64,000 bases of DNA from Thauera aromatica_A (GCF_023093595.1 NZ_JALLIK010000107.1:62001-126000); one strand, 5' to 3'; positions 36,067 through 44,866 are shown, counted from the first letter of the stretch. Notes: generated by a model from the letters alone, not told the origin. Translations and numbers: made by a program.

Positions 36067-37793
36067 ACGACGACACACGGGCCACCCGGCCTCCTCCTGC
36101 CGATCGGCGCTCGGGCTCCCCCTCCCCTGCGCCTCCCGGGCTGTCCGCCGAACTCATCCGCGAAGCGCAGGCGGCAAGCGACAGCCGCGCGCGGCTGAGC
36201 CGGCTGGAAGAGCGCGCCGGGCTTGCGGCCGATGCCTTCGTCGCCGCCCTCGGAGCGATGTTCCACTATCCGGTCACCAGCCTTGCCGAAATGCAGTGCG
36301 CGACGCCGGCGTTCGATGTGCTCCCGCTGTCCCAGGCGATGCGCCGCGAGTGCCTCGCCTTCGAAGACGGAGCCGGCGGCCTGCGCCTGGTGATCGCCGA
36401 TCCGTTCGACCCGGAGCGGCTCGCCTGGGCCGACGCCGCGATCGGGCGCCCGTTCGAATGGGCGCTGGTCCATCACGACGAACTCGCCGCCTACCTGTCG
36501 CAGCAGGAAGAAGGGCTGCGGGCGATGGACGCGGTCCTCGCCGGCAGCGCGCAGGCAGGAGCGCGCGGCGCGGCCGGCGAAGACCTGTCGCTGAAAATGA
36601 TCAGCGAAGACACCAGCCCGGTGGTGCGGCTGGTGCATTCGATCATCTACGACGGACTCAAGGCCGCGGCCAGCGACATCCACCTCGAAACCGACGCCAA
36701 CGGTCTGGTGATCAAGTACCGCATCGACGGCGTGCTCGGCCTGGTCGGCACGACCCCCGGCGTCGAACTTGCCGAACGCGTGATCTCGCGCATCAAGGTG
36801 ATGTCCGAACTCGACATCGCCGAGCGGCGCGTACCGCAGGACGGCCGCTTCAAGGTCACCATGCAGGGGCGCGAGATCGATTTCCGCGTCTCGATCATGC
36901 CCAGCATCTTCGGCGAGGACGCGGTGCTGCGCATTCTCGACCGGCGTGCGCTGGTCGACCACGTACAGGGACTGTCGCTCGCCAACCTGGGCTTCGACCC
37001 CGGCGCGATCGCCAACTTCCGCCGCCTGATCAGCGAACCCTACGGCATGGTCCTGGTCACCGGCCCGACCGGCAGCGGCAAGACCACCACCGTCTATGCC
37101 GCGGTGTGCGAGATCAATCGCGGCCAGGACAAGTTCATCACCATCGAGGACCCGGTCGAATACCAGCTCGCCGGCGTGCTGCAGATCCAGGTCAACGAGA
37201 AGAAGGGCCTCAGCTTCGCCCGCGGTCTGCGCTCCATCCTGCGCCACGACCCCGACAAGATCCTGGTCGGCGAGATCCGCGACCCCGAGACCGCACAGAT
37301 CGCGGTCCAGGCGGCGCTGACCGGGCACATGGTGTTTACCACGGTCCACGCCAACAACGTCTTCGACGTCATCAGCCGCTTCATGCACATGGGCGTCGAC
37401 CCCTACGCCTTCGTCTCGGCCCTCAACGGAATCCTCGCCCAGCGCCTGGTGCGGTTGAGCTGTACGCACTGCGTCGTCGACGAGCGCCCGGACGAAGCCT
37501 TGTTGCGCGCCTCGGGCATCGCCCCGCGGCAGGAGCAGGATTTTCACTTCCGCGCCGGGCACGGCTGCAGCCAGTGCCGCGGCACGGGCTACCGCGGGCG
37601 CAAGGCGATCGCCGAAATGCTCAACCTGACCGACGAGATCCGCGAAATGATCATCGCCCGCGAACCGATCCGCCGGCTCAAGGAAGTCGCCCGCCGCGAC
37701 GGCACGCGCTACCTGCGCGAAGCGGCACTGGAACTGGTCCGCCGCGGAGAAACCACCCTGCAGGAGATCAACCGTGTCACTTTCGTGGCGTGA
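36063..37793 (+). CDS. gspE: GspE/PilB-type assembly ATPase
   Basis: The cytoplasmic ATPase that powers pseudopilus assembly. An N-terminal T2SSE_N-like domain (residues ~30-160) is followed by the catalytic domain: Walker A GPTGSGKTTT near residue 335, Asp box 'FITIEDPVEYQL', Walker B 'DKILVGEIRDPETA', His box 'GHMVFTTVHANN', and a zinc module with C-x2-C pairs in LSCTHC and GCSQCRGTGYRGR. The frame starts at a TTG (36063) overlapping the gspF stop; no ATG lies near. 576 aa. The zinc module is shared by GspE and PilB types. Confidence 0.92.
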   Translation: MNDDTRATRPPPADRRSGSPSPAPPGLSAELIREAQAASDSRARLSRLEERAGLAADAFVAALGAMFHYPVTSLAEMQCATPAFDVLPLSQAMRRECLAFEDGAGGLRLVIADPFDPERLAWADAAIGRPFEWALVHHDELAAYLSQQEEGLRAMDAVLAGSAQAGARGAAGEDLSLKMISEDTSPVVRLVHSIIYDGLKAAASDIHLETDANGLVIKYRIDGVLGLVGTTPGVELAERVISRIKVMSELDIAERRVPQDGRFKVTMQGREIDFRVSIMPSIFGEDAVLRILDRRALVDHVQGLSLANLGFDPGAIANFRRLISEPYGMVLVTGPTGSGKTTTVYAAVCEINRGQDKFITIEDPVEYQLAGVLQIQVNEKKGLSFARGLRSILRHDPDKILVGEIRDPETAQIAVQAALTGHMVFTTVHANNVFDVISRFMHMGVDPYAFVSALNGILAQRLVRLSCTHCVVDERPDEALLRASGIAPRQEQDFHFRAGHGCSQCRGTGYRGRKAIAEMLNLTDEIREMIIAREPIRRLKEVARRDGTRYLREAALELVRRGETTLQEINRVTFVA

Positions 37794-38571
37794 CCACCTG
37801 CTCGCCGAACTGCAGCCGCACACGCTGCGCCTGCGCCGCCTGAGGCCGCGCTGGCGCGGCGGACGACAGCTGGCCGAAACGACCCTGGACTGTCGCAGCG
37901 CCAGCCCGGCCCCCGGCGATCCGCCGTGGCTGCCGGTGCTCGCCACGCTCGGCGAAGCGCTGGCCGAGCGGAGCTGGAACGGGACCCGGGCCACCGTCGT
38001 GCTCTCCAACCACTTCGTCCACTATCTGACCATCCCCTGGGACGAGCAGCTGGTCACCGCCGAAGAGCAGCTGGCGATGGTCCGCCACGCTTTCGTTCAG
38101 GCCCACGGCAGCACCGCCGAGGGCTGGACCTTGCGCTGGGACACCGCCCCGCTGCCGGCCCCCTGCCTGGCCAGCGCCGTCGATGGCGCCCTGCTCCACG
38201 CGCTGCGCACGGCTTTCGCCGATGCGGCCGTCCCCCTCGCCTCGATCCAGCCACAGCTGATGGCGACGTTCAACGCCCACCGGGAAGAACTGCCCGCCAA
38301 GGACGACTACTGGTTTCTCGATCAGGAAAGCGGGCGGCTGTGCCTGGTCCGGGTCCATGCCGACGCGCCCCACGCCCTCTACAGCCAGCGCGTCGGCGAC
38401 GACTGGCTGGCCGAGCTGCCGGCCGTGCTCGAACGCGGCCGGCTACTGGGCGGGGCCGACAGCGCCCCGGGCAGGGTCTATCTGCACCTCGCCACGGCGG
38501 CCGAAGTCGGCGCCGAACCGGCGCCGGGGTGGTCGCTGCAGCCGCTGGGCGCCGCCCGGGCCACGACCTAG
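37774..38571 (+). CDS. PilM/GspL-like cytoplasmic assembly protein
   Basis: A 265-residue protein starting at a GTG inside the last 20 bp of gspE. The segment 'TRATVVLSNHFVHYLTIPWDEQL' is the kind found in PilM and MshI/GspL N-terminal actin-like domains, and the order after it (PilN-, PilO-, PilP-like) supports that reading. I see no membrane helix, so it would be the separate cytoplasmic partner. Assignment rests on weak similarity and position. Confidence 0.6.
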   Translation: MSLSWRDHLLAELQPHTLRLRRLRPRWRGGRQLAETTLDCRSASPAPGDPPWLPVLATLGEALAERSWNGTRATVVLSNHFVHYLTIPWDEQLVTAEEQLAMVRHAFVQAHGSTAEGWTLRWDTAPLPAPCLASAVDGALLHALRTAFADAAVPLASIQPQLMATFNAHREELPAKDDYWFLDQESGRLCLVRVHADAPHALYSQRVGDDWLAELPAVLERGRLLGGADSAPGRVYLHLATAAEVGAEPAPGWSLQPLGAARATT

Positions 38572-38584
38572 TGAGGAGGGGACG

Positions 38585-39109
38585 ATGCGGCGGATCGAAC
38601 TCGATTACCAACGGCATCGCCCCGACCGCCCCGGGCGAGTCCTGTTGGCGCTCGGTTGCCTGGCCGCCGCCGCCGCGAGCGTCTTTGCATGGCAGCAGGC
38701 CCGCTTGATCGGTGCGCTCGAAGACCGGCTCGCCGAACTCGAACGTCGCCAGCCGAGCGCCCAGCGCGACGTCACCCGCAGCGCCGACCCGGCGCTGGCG
38801 CGCGCCCTGCGCGAAGCGCGGGCGATCGACACGCTGCTCCAGCGCCGCTGGAGCGAGCTGTTCGAAGCCATCGAGGCCGCCGGCAGCGCCGACATCGCCG
38901 TGCTCGCCATCGACCCCGATGCCGCGCAGGGACGGATCCGGATCACCGCCGAGGCACGCCGCCACGAAGCGATGCTCGCCTACCTGCAACGCCTCGGGCA
39001 AGGCGCCGTGCTGCGCGACGCGGTGCTGATCGAACACCGTGTGCAGCGGCAACTCGCCGAACGGCCGGTCCGCTTCTCCCTGTCCGCGACCTGGGAGCAA
39101 GCGCGATGA
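38585..39109 (+). CDS. PilN-like bitopic membrane protein of the secretion operon
   Basis: A 174-residue protein with a short basic N-terminus (MRRIELDYQRHRPDRPGR), one membrane helix (VLLALGCLAAAAASVFAW) and a helical then alpha/beta periplasmic part, the same architecture as PilN or the C-terminal half of GspL. GAGGAGGGG precedes the ATG. Its stop overlaps the next start (ATGA). The periplasmic 'DIAVLAIDPDAAQGRIRITAEAR' segment resembles PilN domains. Function is inferred from layout. Confidence 0.65.
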   Translation: MRRIELDYQRHRPDRPGRVLLALGCLAAAAASVFAWQQARLIGALEDRLAELERRQPSAQRDVTRSADPALARALREARAIDTLLQRRWSELFEAIEAAGSADIAVLAIDPDAAQGRIRITAEARRHEAMLAYLQRLGQGAVLRDAVLIEHRVQRQLAERPVRFSLSATWEQAR

Positions 39110-39657
39110 AACGGCCATGGCCGCATCCGGGGCGCAGCCTGCGGCGCCTGAGCGGCAGCGGCCGATTCGGCCTGCTGCTCGCAGTTTATGCTGCCGGACT
39201 GGCCGTATTCACGCTGCTGCCGGGCTGCGAGCGCGAAGCCGATCTGCAGCAACGGCTGGCCCGGCATCAGGCCGCACTCGCCACCGAACGGCAAGGGCCG
39301 GCGCCGGACGGAGCAGGCACGCCCGAGCAGCAGCTGCTGCGCTTCCATCAGGCGTTTCCGCCGCAGGACGCCCTGCCCGATAGCCTCGAGCGGATCTACG
39401 CCCTCGCCGGCGAACAGACACTGGCGCTGGAGCAGGCCCAGTACAAGTTCATCCTCGAACCCAGCGGCCGGCTGGCCCGCTACGAGATCACCGTACCGGC
39501 CTCGGGTCGCTATCCGCAACTGCGCCGCTTCCTCGAACGGACGCTGGCCGAATTGCCGACCCTGGCCCTGCGCGATCTGCACTTCAAGCGCGACGGGATC
39601 GACAAGGACAAGGTCGACGCCGCCCTGCAGTTCGTCTTTTACGTGAGGACGGAATGA
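39106..39657 (+). CDS. PilO/GspM-like bitopic membrane protein of the secretion operon
   Basis: A 183-residue protein with one membrane helix (FGLLLAVYAAGLAVFTLLPG) followed by a coiled-coil stretch and a ferredoxin-like region ('YKFILEPSGRLARYEITVPASGRYPQLRRFLERTL'), the architecture of PilO/GspM. It overlaps its neighbours on both sides by 4 bp (ATGA). It is probably the periplasmic partner of the PilN-like protein. Confidence 0.65.
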   Translation: MKRPWPHPGRSLRRLSGSGRFGLLLAVYAAGLAVFTLLPGCEREADLQQRLARHQAALATERQGPAPDGAGTPEQQLLRFHQAFPPQDALPDSLERIYALAGEQTLALEQAQYKFILEPSGRLARYEITVPASGRYPQLRRFLERTLAELPTLALRDLHFKRDGIDKDKVDAALQFVFYVRTE

Positions 39658-40157
39658 CACCTGCCGCCCGCCCCCGCCGCCACCTGATTCTGGGCATCGC
39701 GCTGCTCGCGACCCTGGCGGCGACGGTCTGGGTATCGCGCTGGGAGACCGGCGAAGAAAGCGCCACGGCGCCCGCCCGCCCCCGTCCATCACGCCCGCCC
39801 GCGGCCGAGCGGGCGGCGGACGCCAGTGCGCTCACCATCCCGGCGCCACGCGCCCCCGGTGAAGGCACGATCACCGACCTGTTCGCCCCCCGGAGCTGGC
39901 GGGCGGCGCCGACACCGACTGCGCCCACCGCCCCGCCACCGAGCGCCCCGCCCCTGCCGTTCACCTATCTGGGCAAGCTCATCATCGACGGCGAAGTGGT
40001 GGTGTTCGTCAGCACGGCCGAGCGCAACTTCGCCGTACGCAAAGGCGACCTCATCGACGGCACTTACCGCATCGACCAGATCGCGCCGCCGACCCTGAGC
40101 CTGACCTATCTGCCCTTGAATGAAAAACAAACTCTGGAAATCGGGAGGGCCAATTGA
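39654..40157 (+). CDS. PilP/GspC-like periplasmic linker protein
   Basis: A membrane helix (HLILGIALLATLAATVWV) is followed by a Pro/Ala-rich linker of about 85 residues and a small beta domain ('FTYLGKLIIDGEVVVFVSTAERNFAVRKGDLIDGTYRIDQI') like the homology-region domain of PilP and GspC, which touches the secretin. I recall this gene type listed in databases as 'secretion system X translation initiation factor'; the name looks like an artefact of the Pro/Ala linker. It overlaps the secretin gene by 4 bp. Confidence 0.65.
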   Translation: MTPAARPRRHLILGIALLATLAATVWVSRWETGEESATAPARPRPSRPPAAERAADASALTIPAPRAPGEGTITDLFAPRSWRAAPTPTAPTAPPPSAPPLPFTYLGKLIIDGEVVVFVSTAERNFAVRKGDLIDGTYRIDQIAPPTLSLTYLPLNEKQTLEIGRAN

Positions 40158-42139
40158 AACGCGCACTTACCCTGATCTTGCTCAGCGAGCTGCTGCTGGC
40201 CGGCTGCGCCACCGACCCGGCCTTCCTCGAGGGCAAGCAGCTGCTCGCCGAAGGCCGGGTCGAAGAGGGCCTGGCACAGCTCGACCGCGCCGCACGGGCC
40301 TCGCCCGGCAATGCCGAGTTCCGCTCCTATTACATCAGCCAGCGCGAACGCACCGTCAACCAGCTCCTGGCGGGCGCCGAAACCGCACGCATCAACGCCC
40401 GCTTCGACGAGGCCGAGGCCCTCTACCTGCGGGCGCGGCAGCTCGACCCCGAAAACCGCCAGGCCCTCGCCGGCCTCGCCGGCCTGGAGGCGAACCGGCG
40501 CCATGCCGCACTGGTCGTCGACGCCCGGACCCTGATCGAGAGCGGCGAGTCGAGCAAGGCATCCCCCCTGCTGCGCAGAGTGCTGGCCGAACAGCCCCGC
40601 CACCGCGAAGCACGCCAGCTGATGCGCCGCGTCGACGAGGAGCAGTCGCGCGACGCACTCAACGGCGGCCCCCGGCTGCGGGCGCTGCTCGCGCGGCCGA
40701 TCACGCTCGAGTTCCGCGACGCCAACCTGAGAGCGGTGTTCGAAGTGATCTCGCGTTCGGCCGGCATCAATTTCGTCTTCGACAAGGACGTCCGGCCCGA
40801 CCTCAAGACCACGCTGTTCGTGCGCGATTCACGTATCGAAGACGCCATCGACCTGCTCCTCATCACCAACCAGCTCGACCGCAAGGTGATCAGCGACAAC
40901 ACCTTGCTGGTCTACCCGAGCACTCCGGCCAAGCAGAAGGACTACAAGGAACTGGTGGTGCGCAGCTTCTATCTGGCCAATGCCGACGTCAAGCAGACGG
41001 CGACGATGCTGCGCGCGATGCTCAAGATGCGCGACGTGTTCGTCGACGACCGGATCAACATGGTGGTGATCCGCGACACCCCGGAAGCCGTCCGCCTGGC
41101 CGAAAAACTGATCACGGCCCAGGACGTCGCCGAACCGGAAGCCCTGCTCGAAGTGGAAGTGCTCGAAATATCGCGCAGCCGGCTCGAATCGCTCGGCTTG
41201 CAGTGGCCGACCCAGATCGGCTACGGCCAGCTGACCCAGGGCGCGAGCACCCAGACCGGCACCGTGGTCAATCCGACCACCGGGGCGATCACTCCGATCG
41301 TCACCCCGGGGGTGGGCGCCACCGTCGCCAGCGGCGTCATCGACCTGCGCCGGGACCCGCTCGGTCTCACCACCTTCATCGCCAACCCGGCGCTGGTGCT
41401 CAACATCAAGGCTCAGGACGCCGATGCCAACGTCCTCGCCAACCCGCGGATCCGGGTCAAGAACGGCGAAAAGGCGAAGGTCCACATCGGCGACAAGCTG
41501 CCGGTGTTCACCAGCACCGCGACCTCGACCGGCTTCGTCTCGCAGTCGATCACCTACCTCGATGTCGGCGTCAAGCTCGACGTAGAACCCAGCATCAGCA
41601 TGGACGACGAGGTGACGATCACGGTCGGGCTCGAAGTCAGCAACATCGTCCGCCAGGTGACGACTTCGGCCGGCAACGTCGCCTACCAGGTCGGCACCCG
41701 CGCAGCCGGCACCACGCTGCGCCTGCGCGACGGTGAGACCCAGGTCCTGGCCGGGCTGATCCAGGACGAAGACCGGCGCAGCGCCAACAAGATTCCCATC
41801 CTGGGCGACCTGCCGATCGCCGGACGGCTGTTCTCCAGCCACGACACCACCAACAGCAAGACCGAGATCGTCCTCCTGATCACGCCGCATATCGTGCGTA
41901 ACCTCGAACTCCCGGAAGCCGGTTCGATCGAGTTCCTGTCGGGGAGCGAGAGCGGGGCCGGACAGATGGGCTCGCGCGATGCGAATGCCGTCCCCCTCGG
42001 TCCGATTCCGGGTGCCGAGCCTCCCTCCCAGCCCGAGCCACAACAGACGCCTCCGCCATCCCCGCAAGCCGCACCGGTGGCACCGCAGGCGCCGGTCTTC
42101 CCCGCGGGGCCGATGCGCGAGGAAGGGCTGGCGAGATGA
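40154..42139 (+). CDS. gspD: Secretin with lipidated N-terminal TPR domain
   Basis: Outer-membrane channel of the system. The TTG start (40154) gives MKRALTLILLSELLLAGC, a lipoprotein signal with lipobox LLAGC; GGGAGG lies 5 bp upstream. Residues ~25-165 form TPR-like helical repeats ('LLAEGRVEEGLAQLDRAARASPGN', 'ARFDEAEALYLRARQLDPEN'). Then come secretin N domains ('ITLEFRDANLRAVFEVISRSAGINFVFDKD') and the beta-barrel domain ('VLEISRSRLESLGLQW', 'IPILGDLPIAGRLFSS', 'KTEIVLLITPHIV'). A Pro-rich tail ends the protein. 661 aa. In most systems the TPR pilotin is a separate lipoprotein; here it seems fused. Confidence 0.9.
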   Translation: MKRALTLILLSELLLAGCATDPAFLEGKQLLAEGRVEEGLAQLDRAARASPGNAEFRSYYISQRERTVNQLLAGAETARINARFDEAEALYLRARQLDPENRQALAGLAGLEANRRHAALVVDARTLIESGESSKASPLLRRVLAEQPRHREARQLMRRVDEEQSRDALNGGPRLRALLARPITLEFRDANLRAVFEVISRSAGINFVFDKDVRPDLKTTLFVRDSRIEDAIDLLLITNQLDRKVISDNTLLVYPSTPAKQKDYKELVVRSFYLANADVKQTATMLRAMLKMRDVFVDDRINMVVIRDTPEAVRLAEKLITAQDVAEPEALLEVEVLEISRSRLESLGLQWPTQIGYGQLTQGASTQTGTVVNPTTGAITPIVTPGVGATVASGVIDLRRDPLGLTTFIANPALVLNIKAQDADANVLANPRIRVKNGEKAKVHIGDKLPVFTSTATSTGFVSQSITYLDVGVKLDVEPSISMDDEVTITVGLEVSNIVRQVTTSAGNVAYQVGTRAAGTTLRLRDGETQVLAGLIQDEDRRSANKIPILGDLPIAGRLFSSHDTTNSKTEIVLLITPHIVRNLELPEAGSIEFLSGSESGAGQMGSRDANAVPLGPIPGAEPPSQPEPQQTPPPSPQAAPVAPQAPVFPAGPMREEGLAR

Positions 42140-42648
42140 TCCCGCGTCCCCCCGGCCGTCGCCCGGCACCGGCGAGAGCGACCCACACCGGCTTCACCCT
42201 GATCGAGGTGGTGGTCACGGTGGCGATCGTCGCCTTGCTCGCCAGTGTCGCGGTACCGGTCGGCGAAGTGATCGTCCAGCGCGCCCGGGAGCAGGAACTG
42301 AGGGCCGCGCTGCGCCAGCTCCGGGGAGGCATCGACGCCTACCGTGAAGCGGTGGACGACGGGCGCATCCCGCACGCGCCCGACGAATCCGGCTATCCGC
42401 CGACGCTCGAAGTCCTGGCCGAGGGGGTCGAAGACGTGAAGACCCCCGACAAGCGCAAGATCTACTTCCTGCGCCGCATTCCCCGCGACCCGATGGCCGC
42501 CGACCCCGAGCTCGAGCCGGCCGCGACCTGGGGGCTGCGCAGCTACCGCAGCTCCGCCGACGACCCGCAGGAAGGCGAAGACGTCTTCGACGTCTATTCG
42601 CGCTCGCCGGGCATCGGCCTGAACGGCGTGCCGTACCGGGAATGGTGA
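42136..42648 (+). CDS. Pseudopilin, GspG-like (second)
   Basis: Class III leader then THTG|FTLIEVVVTVAIVALLASVAVP: Phe +1 and Glu +5 are present. The body has the pseudopilin pattern 'LRQLRGGIDAYREAVDDGRIP' with a 'PPTLEVLAEGVEDVKTPDKRKIYFLRRIPRDPM' block. At 170 aa it is a little longer than GspG. Its ATG overlaps the secretin stop (ATGA). Confidence 0.88.
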   Translation: MIPRPPGRRPAPARATHTGFTLIEVVVTVAIVALLASVAVPVGEVIVQRAREQELRAALRQLRGGIDAYREAVDDGRIPHAPDESGYPPTLEVLAEGVEDVKTPDKRKIYFLRRIPRDPMAADPELEPAATWGLRSYRSSADDPQEGEDVFDVYSRSPGIGLNGVPYREW

Positions 42649-42658
42649 GGCGACGGCG

Positions 42659-43042
42659 ATGATGCGCGCACGCCCCCGCGAGGGCTTCACCCTGATCGAA
42701 CTGCTGGTGGTGATGACGATCATCGCCACCTTGCTCACCCTTGCCGTGCCGCGCTATTTCACCAGCGTCGAGCGCTCCAAGGAGGCCGTGCTCCGCACCG
42801 ACCTCAACGTCATGCGCGAGGCGATCGACAAATACTATGGCGACAAGGGCAAATACCCGGACACCCTCGACGAGCTCGTCAGCCAGCGCTACCTGCGCGC
42901 GCTGCCGCGCGACCCCATCACCGACAGCCGCGAGACCTGGGTCGTCATCCCCCCCGAAGACCCGTCGCTGGGCGGCGTCTACGATGTCAGGAGCGGCGCC
43001 CCCGGCGACAGCCTCGAGGGCGAGGCCTACGGCGACTGGTGA
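42659..43042 (+). CDS. Pseudopilin, GspG-like (third)
   Basis: MMRARPREG|FTLIELLVVMTIIATLLTLAVPRYF: a nine-residue leader and perfect Glu +5. The body 'LRTDLNVMREAIDKYYGDKGKYPDTLDELVSQRYLRALPRDPITDS' is typical of small GspG-like subunits. 127 aa. It is 10 bp after the previous pseudopilin and overlaps the next gene by 4 bp. Confidence 0.9.
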   Translation: MMRARPREGFTLIELLVVMTIIATLLTLAVPRYFTSVERSKEAVLRTDLNVMREAIDKYYGDKGKYPDTLDELVSQRYLRALPRDPITDSRETWVVIPPEDPSLGGVYDVRSGAPGDSLEGEAYGDW

Positions 43043-43674
43043 CGACCATGGCGCGCGCATTCTCCCCGCAATCGCTCGCCCCCCCAGCCGGCTTCACCTA
43101 CCTGGGCGTGCTCCTGCTGGTCGCCTTCATGGGGGCGCTGCTCGGCAGCACGAGTGAAGTCTGGCGCACCGTGCGCCAGCGCGAGGCCGAGCGCGAACTG
43201 CGCTTCATCGGTGAAGAGTTCCGCCGCGCCATCGGCCGCTACTACCAAAGCACGCCGGGGCCGGTGAAGCAATTTCCCCCCACCCTCGACGACCTGCTCG
43301 AAGACGATCGCTATCCCGAGACCCGACGCTACCTGCGCCGGATCTACCGCGACCCCCTCACCCTCAGCCCCGAATGGGGCTTGATCAAAGCCCCCGACGA
43401 CGGCATCGCCGGCGTCTACAGCCTGTCGACCGACGAGCCGCTGGGGAGGCTGGTCTCGGAGGCCGGCACGACCGAAACGGGCGGCGCCGGATCGGTCATC
43501 CACACTCCAGCGCAGGATTCTGCCGAAGACGGGGCCCCATCCGGCTATGCCGGGTGGACGTTCGTCTATACCCCACCCCAGGCGCCCCCGCCCCGCCCCG
43601 CTGCCCCACCCGCTCCCGGCGGGCGGGGCGCGCCCGGATCTTTCCCGCCACCGCGGCCCCCCCGAGGAGAATGA
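43039..43674 (+). CDS. Atypical minor pseudopilin lacking Glu +5
   Basis: Starts at a GTG overlapping the preceding stop (GTGA), or at the ATG at 43048. The leader ends PAG|FTYLGVLLLVAFMGALLGSTS: Phe at +1, but Gly at +5 where pseudopilins have Glu. GspK-type tip subunits also lack this Glu, so it may be the tip. The body has the same 'FPPTLDDLLEDDRYPETRRYLRRIYRDPLT' block as the two preceding proteins, then a Pro-rich tail of ~35 residues. 211 aa. Confidence 0.75.
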   Translation: MTTMARAFSPQSLAPPAGFTYLGVLLLVAFMGALLGSTSEVWRTVRQREAERELRFIGEEFRRAIGRYYQSTPGPVKQFPPTLDDLLEDDRYPETRRYLRRIYRDPLTLSPEWGLIKAPDDGIAGVYSLSTDEPLGRLVSEAGTTETGGAGSVIHTPAQDSAEDGAPSGYAGWTFVYTPPQAPPPRPAAPPAPGGRGAPGSFPPPRPPRGE

Positions 43675-43675
43675 A

Positions 43676-44434
43676 ATGAAACCGCTCATCCCGACTTTGG
43701 CCGCAGCGGCCATGCTGCTGATGCCGCTCGCCCTTCCCGCTCCCGCACATGCCGACGAAGCGGCCGTCCGCCAGCGCCTCGCAGAGCGTCTGCCCAATGT
43801 CAAAATCGACCAGCTGAGTCCGACCCCCTATCCCGGCCTCTACGAAATCTATTCCAACGGCGTGCTGCTCTATACCGACGAAGCGGTCCGCTACCTGCTC
43901 CAGGGCGCACTGATCGACGCCCGGACCCGGCAGAATCTCAGCAACGAGCGCCTGCGCGAGCTCACTGCGATCGATTTCGATCAGCTCCCGCACGAACACT
44001 CGATCAAGATCGTCAAGGGCGACGGCAAGCGCCGCCTGGCGATCTTCGAAGACCCCGACTGCCCGTACTGCCGCCAGCTGGAAAACGAACTGGACAAGGT
44101 CGACAACGTGACCATCCACATCTTCCTGTATCCGATCGAGCAGCTGCACCGCGGCGCCACTGAAAAATCGCGCAAGATCTGGTGCGCGCAGGATCCCGCC
44201 AAAGCCTGGCTGGACGCGGTGCGGCGCGGCGTGGTGGCGGACAATCCGGGCGATTGCGCGACACCGATCGAACAACTCGCCGAGCTGGGCCGGCGGCTGC
44301 GCATCACCGGCACGCCCACCCTTTTCTTCGGCGACGGCAAACGGGTCGCGGGCGCCCTTCCCGCCCCCCAGATCGAACGCCTGCTCGGCAATCCGGAGGC
44401 CGCTACCGCTTCCCCGCAGCGGCCGGCGATGTGA
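43676..44434 (+). CDS. dsbC: DsbC-type periplasmic thiol:disulfide isomerase
   Basis: Signal peptide (LIPTLAAAAMLLMPLALPAPAHA) then the DsbC_N dimerisation domain ('VRQRLAERLPNVKIDQLSPTPYPGLYEIYSNG', residues ~25-100) and a thioredoxin-fold domain with the active site CPYC in 'FEDPDCPYCRQLENELDKV'. The later pair of cysteines (WCAQDP, GDCATP) and 'TPTLFFGDGKRVAGALP' with the cis-Pro match DsbC. It starts just after the last pseudopilin gene with AGGAG, so it seems to belong to the same transcript and probably folds secreted clients or machine parts. Confidence 0.9.
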   Translation: MKPLIPTLAAAAMLLMPLALPAPAHADEAAVRQRLAERLPNVKIDQLSPTPYPGLYEIYSNGVLLYTDEAVRYLLQGALIDARTRQNLSNERLRELTAIDFDQLPHEHSIKIVKGDGKRRLAIFEDPDCPYCRQLENELDKVDNVTIHIFLYPIEQLHRGATEKSRKIWCAQDPAKAWLDAVRRGVVADNPGDCATPIEQLAELGRRLRITGTPTLFFGDGKRVAGALPAPQIERLLGNPEAATASPQRPAM

Positions 44435-44472
44435 GCATTCCCCACCCAGCAGGTTGCAGGCACGGATAGCGG

Positions 44473-44502
44473 ATCGGCCGGAGCGCCGCCCGGCCGATTT
44501 TT
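44473..44502 (+). terminator. Rho-independent terminator of the secretion-dsbC operon
   Basis: A perfect 9-bp stem (ATCGGCCGG with CCGGCCGAT, 8-base loop) overlapping a run of five Ts. It lies 39 bp after the dsbC stop and marks the end of the operon that begins at the first pseudopilin. Confidence 0.88.
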
Positions 44503-44822
44503 CATGTCATGGGCAGCACGCGTGGCACGCCTCCGCTGCGCATGCCCCTTCTGCCCTCTCCGCTCTTCCACTCCTACGTTCCGCGGCACACCCAGCCGCC
44601 GCACCGTCCCCGGTCGCGTTTCCTGTTGTTTTGCCGCTCATGCCGGATGGGATGTCCCGGCGCCACGATTCCCCTCTCCGGACACCTCATCGGAACGCCC
44701 GGCGCCCGCTCCGCGGGGCATCTGGCGCAGGGCTGTCATTTCCAGTTCAGGACGTTCGCATCGCCATAATTTCCCTGATTATTCAGATACATAATTCATG
44801 GGGAAGACGCCCGGCCTTCGTC

Positions 44823-44851
44823 TTGACAGCGTCTGCCAGGGCAAGAATACT
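44823..44851 (+). promoter_or_regulatory. Sigma-70-type promoter of the metalloprotease gene
   Basis: TTGACA (44823-44828), 17-bp spacer, AATACT (44846-44851; four of six). It would start transcription near 44858 and give a leader of about 218 nt. Confidence 0.65.
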
Positions 44852-44866
44852 GCGCGCCGTTAGTAG

